From: an uncultured Flavobacteriales bacterium
GTDB lineage: Bacteria > Bacteroidota > Bacteroidia > Flavobacteriales_D > Sanyastnellaceae
Length of the DNA: 64,000 nucleotides
Assembly (NCBI GenBank): GCA_937974555.1
Contig: CALJKR010000049.1
Coordinates: 1-64,000, forward strand
Direction: 5' to 3'
A program made the translations under genes and the position numbers. The notes under the pieces were generated by a model, which was not told where the DNA came from, did not search any database, and was given only the letters and a program-made list of their open reading frames with translations. Positions 41,231 to 50,007 of this stretch are shown one piece after another (positions within the stretch are counted from its first letter, which is position 1; every line of letters starts with the position of its first letter).

Positions 41231-41252
41231 ACACAACAATGGTTTGTTGTGT
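41231..41252 (+). promoter_or_regulatory. 8-bp hairpin abutting the ABC transporter start codon
   Basis: ACACAACA-ATGGTT-TGTTGTGT is a perfect inverted repeat ending one base before ATG 41253. As RNA it would hide the start region; as DNA it could be an operator. Confidence 0.5.
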
Positions 41253-42170
41253 ATGAATCCCATTGTCTCCGTTTCGAAACTACACAAAAGCTTTGGTGCT
41301 TTTCAAGCACTGAAGGGTGTAAACTTCAATGTTTATCCGGGTGATGTATTTGGATTTCTAGGCCCCAATGGCGCAGGAAAAAGCACCGCCATGCGCTGCA
41401 TGCTGGGTTTGATTCACGCCGATCAAGGGGACATCCAAATATTCAACCAACCGCTGCAAAGCAACAAAACCAATATCCTTGGAAAAATAGGCAACATCAT
41501 TGAAAAACCCGACTTCTACAAATACCTCAGCGCAGAACGCAATTTGGAGATTTTTGGCCGAATGGCACAACATCCAATACACACCCGCACCCTGCATGAA
41601 ATTCTGGATTTTGTGGGACTACTGGAGCGCCGCAAAGACAAGGTCAAAGGTTTTTCTCATGGAATGAGACAACGCCTGGGCATTGCACAAACCCTTCTCG
41701 CCGACCCCGACTTGATTGTTCTGGACGAACCCACAACGGGATTGGATCCCCAAGGGATAATCGATGTAAGGGAATTGATCATTCGGCTGAAAGAAGAAAA
41801 AGGAAAAACCATCATTCTAAGTTCGCATCAACTTCAAGAAGTAGAGATGATTGCCAATCGAATGGTGATCATCAGCAAAGGAAAAACAGTAATTGAGGGA
41901 GAGGTTGCATCACTGCTCAATGCACAAGATTGCATTGTAAAAATGCATACCACCAACAACGACCATGTACGTCAGATTTTACATGTTTCCTATTCCACCA
42001 CCACCCTGCACTGCGATCCCAATCAAGGCCTCAGTTTTCCACTGCAAAAAGAAAAAATTCCACACCTCATTCAAAGTTGTGTCGAAAACAACATAGGCAT
42101 TTACGAAGTGGAAAGTAAAAAGCAATTGGAGAATTATTTCATTCAAATGATACAAAATGAAACCGTTTAA
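41253..42170 (+). CDS. ABC transporter ATP-binding protein
   Basis: This 305-residue ATPase has Walker A GPNGAGKST, a Q-loop region, signature FSHGMRQRLGIAQ (MRQ in place of the common GQ), Walker B DLIVLDEP and the switch His ILSSHQLQEVE. It belongs to the CcmA/ABC-2 export type with a C-terminal extension of ~90 residues. It overlaps its permease gene by 14 bp. Confidence 0.93.
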   Translation: MNPIVSVSKLHKSFGAFQALKGVNFNVYPGDVFGFLGPNGAGKSTAMRCMLGLIHADQGDIQIFNQPLQSNKTNILGKIGNIIEKPDFYKYLSAERNLEIFGRMAQHPIHTRTLHEILDFVGLLERRKDKVKGFSHGMRQRLGIAQTLLADPDLIVLDEPTTGLDPQGIIDVRELIIRLKEEKGKTIILSSHQLQEVEMIANRMVIISKGKTVIEGEVASLLNAQDCIVKMHTTNNDHVRQILHVSYSTTTLHCDPNQGLSFPLQKEKIPHLIQSCVENNIGIYEVESKKQLENYFIQMIQNETV

Positions 42171-43002
42171 AAACGTATACAACGAGTGGGTGAAGATTGT
42201 TGCCAAGCCGCGCAGCTATCTGGGAATTGGGGCAATTACAGTCTTGGTAGCCGTAATCGTTTTTGCACTCAAAGCCGATGGCATGAGTTTCATTTCGTTC
42301 GTTACTGCATCCTTTGAACAAACCTTGACTTTTCAGGGTCAAGTATTGAATGGCAACTTGGTTGCCTTCATCGTGCTTCAAATGTTGGTTATTCATGTCC
42401 CTTTACTGGTCGCTTTGATCACAGGCGATTTAATCTCAGGAGAATCCGCCATGGGCACCTTGCGATTGCTGCTAACCCAACCCATCAGTAGAACACAAGT
42501 ACTGGCTTCCAAATACATCGCGGGGGCGATGTATACGGCATTGATTGTGGTATGGTTGGGTATTTTGGCCATTGGCCTTGGACACGGAATGTTTGGCTCA
42601 GGCGATCTAATGGTTTTGAATAGCGATGGCTTGGTCATTATCCCAGAATATGATATTGCTTGGCGATACGTCGGCGCTTTTGCCGTGGCCTTTTTGGCGT
42701 TGAATACTGTAGCCACGCTATCCATTGCGCTGTCTTGCTTCTCTGATAATTCAGTTGGTCCTATAGTAGCCACCATGTCGATTATCATCCTCTTCACGAT
42801 CATTGGAACATTAGACGTCTCCGTTTTTGATTCGATACGCCCCTATCTTTTCACGACACACATGGCCGCATGGCGCAGTTTTTTTGAAGACCCTTTCCCA
42901 GTAAACGAAATCAAAAATTCCGTTTGGGTATTGTTGATTCATCAGGCGCTATTCTGGATCATAAGCTTTATTTATTTCAATCGAAAAGACATCACCACAT
43001 GA
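42157..43002 (+). CDS. ABC-2 type permease
   Basis: This 281-residue protein has about six helices in the ABC-2 arrangement: a cytoplasmic start (FKNVYNEWVKIVAKPRSYLG), TM1, a periplasmic loop, TM2-4 with LITGDLISGESAMGTLRLLL (the coupling region, like NatB/YhaP) and a final helix. It forms the membrane half of the transporter and overlaps the next gene (ATGA). Confidence 0.9.
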   Translation: MKPFKNVYNEWVKIVAKPRSYLGIGAITVLVAVIVFALKADGMSFISFVTASFEQTLTFQGQVLNGNLVAFIVLQMLVIHVPLLVALITGDLISGESAMGTLRLLLTQPISRTQVLASKYIAGAMYTALIVVWLGILAIGLGHGMFGSGDLMVLNSDGLVIIPEYDIAWRYVGAFAVAFLALNTVATLSIALSCFSDNSVGPIVATMSIIILFTIIGTLDVSVFDSIRPYLFTTHMAAWRSFFEDPFPVNEIKNSVWVLLIHQALFWIISFIYFNRKDITT

Positions 43003-43643
43003 AAAAAATATTCCTCTTTCTTTTGGGCTTGATTGCCCTGCATGTGCGAGCACAAGATCCGCAACAAATCCTAAATGCGGTAGAAAAGAAATACAACAGT
43101 GTAAAAAAATTCAAAGCGGATGTCAACATTCAATCCGATATACCGGCAATGAAAATTTTACCGGCCCAAGCCAACATCAGCTATACATCTCCCAACACAT
43201 TGGAAGTAACATCCAAGAGTATCGTTGTACTTCCGAAACAAGGTTTCAGAGAGATACAAAATATTGTTTCTCAAAAAAATAAATACACCGCGATATACAT
43301 GGGTCTTGAAAAAGTTGGCGGAAAAAATGCACACCTCATTACTTTACTTCCCAAGAGTGACAAAGAGGATTGGATCATGGCCAAAATATGGGTAGATACC
43401 ATGGAGTCCCTGATTTTGCAATCGCAAACCACCACCAAAAGCAGCGGCACCCTCAAAGTAAATTACCAGTATAAAAATCAGAAGCAATGGGCACTACCCG
43501 ATCAAATGATCATCGAAGTAGACGTGCAGAAATTTAAAATTCCAAAAGGAGTGGCAACCGATTTACATCGAAATCGAGAAACCAAATCCCAAGGCAATGT
43601 GGGGAAAATTACATTGACCTTCAGTAACTATAAAGTGAACTAA
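42999..43643 (+). CDS. LolA-like outer-membrane lipoprotein carrier/sorting protein
   Basis: This 214-residue periplasmic protein has a signal peptide (KIFLFLLGLIALHVRAQ) and a LolA/LolB-like fold: QQILNAVEKKYNSVKKFKAD, strands NISYTSPNTLEVTSKSIVV and KIWVDTMESLILQSQ, and the end GKITLTFSNYKVN. ATG 42999 overlaps the permease stop. Genetic coupling to an ABC-2 transporter suggests the three act together on lipids or lipoproteins. It overlaps the convergent pirin gene by 4 bp. Confidence 0.75.
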   Translation: MKKIFLFLLGLIALHVRAQDPQQILNAVEKKYNSVKKFKADVNIQSDIPAMKILPAQANISYTSPNTLEVTSKSIVVLPKQGFREIQNIVSQKNKYTAIYMGLEKVGGKNAHLITLLPKSDKEDWIMAKIWVDTMESLILQSQTTTKSSGTLKVNYQYKNQKQWALPDQMIIEVDVQKFKIPKGVATDLHRNRETKSQGNVGKITLTFSNYKVN

Positions 43644-44626
43644 TCAGCCAGGAAACCAAATTTCCCTTGATTATAATCCTCAATGGCCTGCCGAATTTCG
43701 TCTTCAGTATTCATCACAAATGGACCATAAGACACGTAAGGTTCGTTCAACGGCTCACCGCTCAAAAACAAAATGATCGACTTTTCTTGGGCTGTAATTT
43801 TAATTTTTCCAGCTTCATTTTTGAATTGAACAAAATTGTTCTCCCCCACCGTTTGGCCATTGACTTGAATCTTTCCATCCACCAACAACATGCCTGAATT
43901 GTAATGCGCGGGGACTTCAAATTCCACTTGTCCATTGACTTTGAGATGAATATCATACATTTGAATGGGAGAGAAAGTAGAGGCAATTCCTTTTTGTCCA
44001 TTCATTTCTCCGGCAATCACATACACAAAACCTCCATTGTCCTTTAATTCAATTCTGGGTTTATCGGCATGAACAATACTTTGGTATTTGGCCGGGGTCA
44101 TCTTGTGCTTTTTGGGCAGGTTGATCCACAACTGAATCATTTCAAATGCACCACCCGATCGATTGAATGTTTGCTCATGGTATTCTTTGTGCAGCACGCC
44201 GCCCCCAGCAGTCATCCATTGGATGTCCCCTGGACCAATGATCCCGTGATTGCCCTTGCTATCGTGGTGTTCTATAGAACCTTTGTATGCAAATGTGACC
44301 GTTTCAATTCCACGATGCGGATGAACCCCTACTCCTTGCGAGATATCGGAAGGAGGGAAATTGACCTCGGCATTGTAATCCAATAGAAAGAAAGGAGACA
44401 TCCGCTCTTCAAAGCCCTTGCCGTTGGGGTAATAATTCATCACTTTGAAACCATTTCCCACCATGTGGCGGTTGGTGGGTGTAAGCACCCCTTCGATTGG
44501 TCTTAAGCCAAGATTGGAATCATTGGATTCTTCAGATGGTGCTGCTTGTGCTTTCCACCATTGAACACCCAAAGCCGCGATGACACCGCCCAACAAACCT
44601 GACTTTAAAAATTTCTTGCGATCCAT
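43640..44626 (-). CDS. Pirin family protein with an export leader
   Basis: This 328-residue protein contains a pirin bicupin: the metal-site block VGVHPHRGIETVTFAYKGSI, EHHDSKGNHGIIGPGDIQWM and AGGGVLHKEYHEQ, with His, His, His and Glu ligands for Fe. It differs from common cytoplasmic pirins in having an N-terminal leader (MDRKKFLKSGLLGGVIAALG) with hydrophobic core and AQAA site, like a Tat/Sec signal with a weak twin-basic start. Quercetinase-like or redox-sensor activity is known for relatives. Its place beside a Rieske and a diheme protein suggests a periplasmic redox role. Confidence 0.88.
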   Translation of the reverse strand: MDRKKFLKSGLLGGVIAALGVQWWKAQAAPSEESNDSNLGLRPIEGVLTPTNRHMVGNGFKVMNYYPNGKGFEERMSPFFLLDYNAEVNFPPSDISQGVGVHPHRGIETVTFAYKGSIEHHDSKGNHGIIGPGDIQWMTAGGGVLHKEYHEQTFNRSGGAFEMIQLWINLPKKHKMTPAKYQSIVHADKPRIELKDNGGFVYVIAGEMNGQKGIASTFSPIQMYDIHLKVNGQVEFEVPAHYNSGMLLVDGKIQVNGQTVGENNFVQFKNEAGKIKITAQEKSIILFLSGEPLNEPYVSYGPFVMNTEDEIRQAIEDYNQGKFGFLAD

Positions 44627-44640
44627 ACCCCAAATTTAAA

Positions 44641-45891
44641 TTAAAAATAAGTCGCAAAACCCAGTTGCCAACCAGAAGTATAGGAAGGATTATTTCTAAA
44701 TAAATCTTGGTGTTTTTGGTACCGATAATTCAATCGCAAAACCGTTTGAGGATTGGGGCGAAAACTTACCGCCGGAACAAAACTCACCAGCTCATCACCC
44801 TTGGTTCCTTTGATATCATGGAAATTGCCCACATTCCAATCCACATATTCCGAGCGCAAAGCCAAGTTAAGCGTTGCATTGCGCCATCCTGCAACAGTGC
44901 CTTGATAAACGGGTTGAATAATATCCAAAAATCCGCCTTGCTGTCTGTTGCCATAACTCTCCAAATACGCATGGGGCAATTGCAGAAAAATCCAAGCCCA
45001 CTCCCCTACAACCGTGGTCTTAAGATGAGGAATCGTTGAATTCCAATCGATGGCCAGTACTTGCAATTTACGGGGCGCATCAACCACCAAACCATCTTGG
45101 GTTGTTGTATTGTATACCCCGCCCATGTAGGACACACCCATCTCACCCCATTGATTTTGTCTGCCTGCAATTTTAGCTGTTATTAAAGGCTGTCCGTTGG
45201 AAGTAGTAGCAAAACGAGCGGCATTCTCATGCGAAGCAGCCAAGAAAGTTCTTCCCTCTTCATTGTCAATGATGCTGTTGTCAAAACCGCCAGTTGCATA
45301 AATTTCATAACCCAACATACCCCTTTTGGAATACCGTTTACCGTACAAACCAAATCCCGCATTTTGCCAGGTAGCGGGAAGCATTTGCGTTGCAGCAATT
45401 GGTCTATCGACAAATTCCCATTTGGGACCATCATGATTTTGATTAAAGGCCCCAATGGGATTTAAAATAATTCCACCCCGCAAATTCAAAAGCGGATGCA
45501 ATTCCATGTCCATGGCCGCGTACTCCACACCTACCTCCGGTGAACCTCCCTCCAGGAGTTCATCAGGATCATTTTCAAATTCAATCTCAGTCAAAAACTT
45601 GATGTGCCTGGAAATCGAGGAGGATAAAAAGATACTCATTCTTCTCATTTGAAACTGATGCCCCAGGGAAACACCATCGGATCCTAGGTGTTGCCAATTG
45701 GCCTCTGTGTAGCCACCCAAAGCAACTTTCGATGATCTGGATTGAAGGAAAGGCCTATTGTACACCGCGTCCATATTCAGATTCTTCTTAGAAGAATCCA
45801 CTGATTGTCTTTTAAACAGTGTCGTATCCGCCTGGGCGTTTGCAAGAGAGGTTAGCAAACCCAAGGTGCAAATCAATATTTTGGTTTTCAT
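44641..45891 (-). CDS. Porin-like outer membrane protein
   Basis: This 416-residue protein has a signal peptide (ICTLGLLTSLANAQ). Alternating strands include SKVALGGYTEANWQHLG, FQMRRMSIFLSSSISRHIKF, TEIEFENDPDE and a final aromatic strand SGWQLGFATYF, typical of OprO/P-like phosphate or anion porins in Bacteroidota. It overlaps the Rieske gene by 4 bp and precedes pirin by 14 bp, so all belong to one operon. Confidence 0.82.
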   Translation of the reverse strand: MKTKILICTLGLLTSLANAQADTTLFKRQSVDSSKKNLNMDAVYNRPFLQSRSSKVALGGYTEANWQHLGSDGVSLGHQFQMRRMSIFLSSSISRHIKFLTEIEFENDPDELLEGGSPEVGVEYAAMDMELHPLLNLRGGIILNPIGAFNQNHDGPKWEFVDRPIAATQMLPATWQNAGFGLYGKRYSKRGMLGYEIYATGGFDNSIIDNEEGRTFLAASHENAARFATTSNGQPLITAKIAGRQNQWGEMGVSYMGGVYNTTTQDGLVVDAPRKLQVLAIDWNSTIPHLKTTVVGEWAWIFLQLPHAYLESYGNRQQGGFLDIIQPVYQGTVAGWRNATLNLALRSEYVDWNVGNFHDIKGTKGDELVSFVPAVSFRPNPQTVLRLNYRYQKHQDLFRNNPSYTSGWQLGFATYF

Positions 45892-46322
45892 CGCAACGAA
45901 ATAAGGAGGTTATCATTTTCTGTAGTACATGTGAAAGCGCGTAATTTTCGATCAGCAGGTGCTCCCAGCGGGTTGCCGTCCGTATCAAACTCACTTCCAT
46001 GTGCGGGACATTGCAGACGATCGCCAAAGGCTTGTAATTCGGCGCCTTGGTGTGAACATTCCATGAGCAAGGCAGAATACGTTTCATCTTGCTTTCTAAA
46101 AACACAAATGGGAAAAACCAATTCATCATTGGTGATGATGATGTAATTTCGGAAACGTTGTGTTTCTTCATTCCAAAAAGCAGATTTGGAAATAACGTAA
46201 TGATCTCCATGCCGTGTAGCAATGATTCCCTTGTGAGAACCGCAACCCGCCAGCAATGCACCTCCCAGGGTTAAACCAACGCAAGCCCAGCTGCATTGAC
46301 GAATAAAATCTTTTCTATCCAT
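45888..46322 (-). CDS. Rieske [2Fe-2S] protein, exported
   Basis: This 144-residue protein has an N-terminal leader with lipobox-like LLAGCGSHKG and the two Rieske loops MECSHQGAELQAFG (Cys-x-His) and LQCPAHGSEFD (Cys-x-x-His). The C-terminal strand is short, and no partner cytochrome b is near. It shares one base with the diheme gene upstream. Probable electron carrier for that oxidoreductase, attached to a membrane on the periplasmic side. Confidence 0.93.
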   Translation of the reverse strand: MDRKDFIRQCSWACVGLTLGGALLAGCGSHKGIIATRHGDHYVISKSAFWNEETQRFRNYIIITNDELVFPICVFRKQDETYSALLMECSHQGAELQAFGDRLQCPAHGSEFDTDGNPLGAPADRKLRAFTCTTENDNLLISLR

Positions 46323-47536
46323 TACAGTGATTCCAAAAATTGAATGAGCGTTTGTTTATCAGAAAGAGATAATTGATCAAATAAATCCTTGGATTGTTGA
46401 CCTTCACCTCCATGCCATTCGATGGCCTCTTCAATGGAATGGGCTCTACCATCATGCATCAAAGAATAACCATTCCCTTGCACCGCGGGCGCTAAGCCCA
46501 GACCCCAAAGGGCAGGCGTCTTCCATTCACTGGCCAGGGCATTGCCCTCTGTGTAATGGTCATTTAAAGCTTCCCCCATGTCATGCAACAACAAATCTGT
46601 GTATGGGTGAATGGTTTGATTACTCAATTGTGCGATCGGCGAATACCCAGTAGTCATGGTCTCTACGTGGCATTTCTGACAACCCAAAGCACGAAACACC
46701 GCCTGCCCTTTAATCACATCTGCATGGTCCTTGTTTCTTTGGAAAGGCGTTTGCAACACTTGCAGATAAAATACTGTCGCATTGACATCGCCATCTGAAA
46801 CCTCGGGAGATTGAGTGGGTATGCTCGTCAAGGGTTCATTGGGGTTGAACAATTCAAATGGAATAAAGGAGGATGAAATACCCATGTCCTGATGAAATGC
46901 CCCTATCGTTTGTTGGTGAAGATTGTGCGTGGAAGCCTTTCGACCAAATCGACCCAGGTATTGACCATTATTGGAAACAGCATTGTTATTGGGGACAACC
47001 CAAGACGGAAGCGCAATCCAATGGGCAACACCTGAAATACCATCACCATCACTATCCAATGGATCAGCCAATGCAAGTATGCTGGCATCGGGAATCGCCT
47101 CAAGAAAACCAACCCCCGCAACGATGGGAGCCATGAATTTAGCATGTGACACCCCTGCAGGCAAAGATTCCCCTTGTACCCCCGGAATTGAAAAAGGTTG
47201 CAACTGGGGTCCTCCAGTATTGGCATAGGGATTTGCCCCAGGCTCCGTTTGGCCGTAACGCGTCAATGCAGTGAAAAGATGTCCACGATTATCACCGCTA
47301 TGACAACTTCCACATGAATTGGAAACATAAGTGGGACCCAATCCTGTGGCAGCCGTATATACCTCATCAAACTCCTCTGCCCCACGCAAAAAAAGCTGGG
47401 TTTGACCTGTGGTCAAACCTTCCACCGGCGCGTCCATTACCTCGTCCGGTAATGCCGCTCCTGGCTCCATTTTGTAGCAACTCACGTATGTAAGCGCCAA
47501 CGAAATCGAGAAAAAATAAAAACAACGACTTTTCAT
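46322..47536 (-). CDS. Diheme oxidoreductase (DUF1111 type) lipoprotein
   Basis: This 404-residue protein begins MKSRCFYFFSISLALTYVSC with a lipobox-like Cys. Two c-type heme sites are visible, SNSCGSCHSGDN and GCQKCHVETM, together with the family's FLRGAEEFDE, DGDGISGVAH and WKTPALWGLGL, SLMHDGRAHSIEEAI. It is related to the MauG/cytochrome-c-peroxidase-like group, annotated as thiol oxidoreductase. It begins a four-gene operon with Rieske, porin and pirin. Substrate unknown. Confidence 0.9.
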   Translation of the reverse strand: MKSRCFYFFSISLALTYVSCYKMEPGAALPDEVMDAPVEGLTTGQTQLFLRGAEEFDEVYTAATGLGPTYVSNSCGSCHSGDNRGHLFTALTRYGQTEPGANPYANTGGPQLQPFSIPGVQGESLPAGVSHAKFMAPIVAGVGFLEAIPDASILALADPLDSDGDGISGVAHWIALPSWVVPNNNAVSNNGQYLGRFGRKASTHNLHQQTIGAFHQDMGISSSFIPFELFNPNEPLTSIPTQSPEVSDGDVNATVFYLQVLQTPFQRNKDHADVIKGQAVFRALGCQKCHVETMTTGYSPIAQLSNQTIHPYTDLLLHDMGEALNDHYTEGNALASEWKTPALWGLGLAPAVQGNGYSLMHDGRAHSIEEAIEWHGGEGQQSKDLFDQLSLSDKQTLIQFLESL

Positions 47537-47628
47537 GTGCATCTCCTGATTGGAAGCACAAAAATATTATTTAGAAAGGTTCTAAACAATACCTCAAACA
47601 AGGTATTTGATCCGAACTGGGGATAAAA

Positions 47629-47874
47629 TCAAGCCGACATGCGCTCTTGAATGATGGCCACTAAGCTTCCCATGTCCTTCATCTTATTCAAATCTTTCAA
47701 TTTGAATTTGAATCCAAAATGAATTTCGATCTCATTTAAAATCTGCATGTGATGTAGGCTATCCCATCCTTCCACATCTGGAGCGGTTAAATCATCACGC
47801 ATTTCAAAGTTCCTATGATTCAACACTTTAAAAAGTAGTTCCGCAATTGTGTTTTTTATTTCCTCTGCACCCAT
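47629..47874 (-). CDS. Acyl/peptidyl carrier protein
   Basis: This 81-residue carrier has the phosphopantetheine Ser in VEGWDSLHHMQILNEIE and an acidic N-terminal helix. It is the third gene of the adenylation-GNAT-carrier operon, 5 bp after the GNAT gene, and is likely the thioester-bound substrate holder for the adenylated acid. Confidence 0.9.
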   Translation of the reverse strand: MGAEEIKNTIAELLFKVLNHRNFEMRDDLTAPDVEGWDSLHHMQILNEIEIHFGFKFKLKDLNKMKDMGSLVAIIQERMSA

Positions 47875-47879
47875 GATTT

Positions 47880-48548
47880 TTAATGCGACTTGGTCATTTT
47901 TATTTTTCGATTGAAGGGGAAAATTAAATTTTCTACTTCGTTTGGTTCCGTTTCAAAAGTACAAACAAAACCCAGCTTCTCATAGGCTCGAACAGCCGAT
48001 CGATTATCAGAAAAAACCTGCACTTCGATCGCGGAGAATTCACTATGACTTTGCTCTGCCCTGAGAACTAAATGCTCAATCAATTTCCCAACAATACCTT
48101 TACCCTGGGCATGAGGAACAACGTAAGCGTATTCCAATTGAAGTGCACCTTTGTTTCTGGGAATGGCAACCGATACTATTTGAGATTGAAAATTCAGCAT
48201 ACCCTGAATTACGGTAATCGGGAGGTGGGCCTTCATCAAATTGGATTTGAGCATGACCGAGGATAAATCCCACTCATTCTGTCCCTCAATCCATGCACCA
48301 AAAGCTCCCACAGGATTCCCATCGTATTCCGCAATCATGAAGCTATCCACCGACCATTCACAACCTGTCATTTCCTCCTTTAAAAATAAAGTCAAGTAAT
48401 TTCGAAGTTCGGTTTCCGTGCATTGGAACAATTGAATCAAAGCACACCGCTGGGTTCCACTGCGCTCCGCTTGGATGATGGTTTCCACTATAAATGGAAT
48501 ATCCTGATCTGTCGCGTTGCGAATGGCAACCTCTAATACTTCACCCAT
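47880..48548 (-). CDS. GNAT N-acetyltransferase of the adenylation/carrier operon
   Basis: This 222-residue protein has a GNAT core with YAYVVPHAQGKGIVGKLIEH (acetyl-CoA loop QGKGI) and VQVFSDNRSAVRAYEKLGF. It overlaps the adenylation gene by 16 bp and is followed 5 bp later by the carrier gene. By position it may transfer an acyl or aminoacyl group from the carrier protein to an acceptor instead of using acetyl-CoA, but this is inference. Confidence 0.88.
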   Translation of the reverse strand: MGEVLEVAIRNATDQDIPFIVETIIQAERSGTQRCALIQLFQCTETELRNYLTLFLKEEMTGCEWSVDSFMIAEYDGNPVGAFGAWIEGQNEWDLSSVMLKSNLMKAHLPITVIQGMLNFQSQIVSVAIPRNKGALQLEYAYVVPHAQGKGIVGKLIEHLVLRAEQSHSEFSAIEVQVFSDNRSAVRAYEKLGFVCTFETEPNEVENLIFPFNRKIKMTKSH

Positions 48549-49990
48549 TCTGTAATTTTCTTTCGATCGACTTTACCATTGCTATTCAAAGGAAAAGACT
48601 GCATGTTAATCAACTTGGATGGAATCATGTAAGGAGGAAGCACCTTTGCCAGGGCTTCCTTGATGGCCATTGGATCCCATTCTTCATTTTCCACCACAGC
48701 CACCAATTCCATTAGGCCCAATGCATTGGGTATTCCCAGAGCCACCACGCGGCTACCTTCCGGTATTAACTTCTTCAATTGAAATTCAACTTCAGCCGCC
48801 TCAATTCGAAAACCTTGAATTTTCAATTGGCTATCTTGTCGGCCCATGTACAAAAGTTGACCTTCTTTGTTTCTTGCAGCCAAATCACCTGAATTGTACC
48901 AACGTACATTGTCCTTCATTACAAACTGAGACTGATTCAAGTCTGGGCGATTCAGGTAACCTGAAGTTAGATAATGACCACTCAACCAAAGGTTGCCCAC
49001 TTCGTCCTCTGGCAAAACCTGTTGATGATCATTCCAAATTGCACAAGCCACATTTGTCATCTCTGATCCAATACTCAGTATCCCTTGATGGGTTAGCGGT
49101 TGCGCTGAGTCAAAAGTATATCGCGTGCAGAAAATCGTATTTTCCGTTGGTCCATATACATTGTCAATTTGCGCATGGGGAACACATTGGGCCCATTGAT
49201 GAACAATGTCTTCGTGCAACGCTTCACCACAGAATAGCGAATACCGCAAATGCTTGGCATTGATCTCATCAAAATAGGGACTCAAATACGTGAGGATAGA
49301 GGGAACCATCAGCGCAAAGGAGAGCTGGTGATCTTCCAAAAGTTCCGCAATCACGGCGTATTTCAAGCTATTGTAAGGCACTGTATAGAAGCTGGCACCC
49401 AGGGACAATGGCACCAAGAAAGACATCACGGATAGGTCAAATGTCAAATCAAACATTTGCAGAAAACGATCGCGTTTATTCAATTCATATCCCAGATCAC
49501 AGAAACCCTTCATGAATGAAGACAGGTTGGACCAACCAATTGGCACACCCTTGGGTTCACCCGTGCTTCCTGAAGTAAAGAGCACATAGGCCCAACTTTC
49601 CTCATCGGGGAATGCGCGCGTCAAAGTCCAATCCGTTTCCGCAATCCTTGCGGGCACCGAATTTTGGATTGGGTCAAAAACATATTCGGTCTTAATGATC
49701 GTTTTGATTTGCTCCACACGTTCTTCAGGATAGGTGGGATGAATCGGGACATAAAATTTACCCAAAGACCAACACGCCAGAATAGCGGCATAGGTATCAA
49801 TGTGATCATGCGCAACAATTAGAATTCCACGCTCTTTGTTTTTGATCCAATGACTTTCAATGGCCAAAACCCGTTCTTTTAACTCAGGGTAGGTCCATGC
49901 CTTTCCTGCAATCATCATTGCAGGATCCTGGCTGTCTTGCAAATGATTGAAAACCGTATCGAGCAACTGGTGATGATCTGGGCGAATCAT
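48533..49990 (-). CDS. Stand-alone amino-acid/fatty-acid adenylation enzyme (DltA/NRPS A-domain type)
   Basis: This 485-residue AMP-forming ligase starts at ATG 49990. Adenylation core motifs are VLFTSGSTGEPKGVPIGW (A3), DNVYGPTENTIF (A5), RWYNSGDLAARNKEGQLLYM (A7) and LNSNGKVDRKKI (A10 with the catalytic Lys). It is the size of DltA, with no attached condensation or carrier domain. Followed by GNAT and carrier genes in one overlapping unit. Predicted to activate an amino or hydroxy acid and load it on the carrier at 47629. Confidence 0.92.
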   Translation of the reverse strand: MIRPDHHQLLDTVFNHLQDSQDPAMMIAGKAWTYPELKERVLAIESHWIKNKERGILIVAHDHIDTYAAILACWSLGKFYVPIHPTYPEERVEQIKTIIKTEYVFDPIQNSVPARIAETDWTLTRAFPDEESWAYVLFTSGSTGEPKGVPIGWSNLSSFMKGFCDLGYELNKRDRFLQMFDLTFDLSVMSFLVPLSLGASFYTVPYNSLKYAVIAELLEDHQLSFALMVPSILTYLSPYFDEINAKHLRYSLFCGEALHEDIVHQWAQCVPHAQIDNVYGPTENTIFCTRYTFDSAQPLTHQGILSIGSEMTNVACAIWNDHQQVLPEDEVGNLWLSGHYLTSGYLNRPDLNQSQFVMKDNVRWYNSGDLAARNKEGQLLYMGRQDSQLKIQGFRIEAAEVEFQLKKLIPEGSRVVALGIPNALGLMELVAVVENEEWDPMAIKEALAKVLPPYMIPSKLINMQSFPLNSNGKVDRKKITEWVKY

Positions 49991-50007
49991 TTTTCGAAGA
50001 TACAAAC

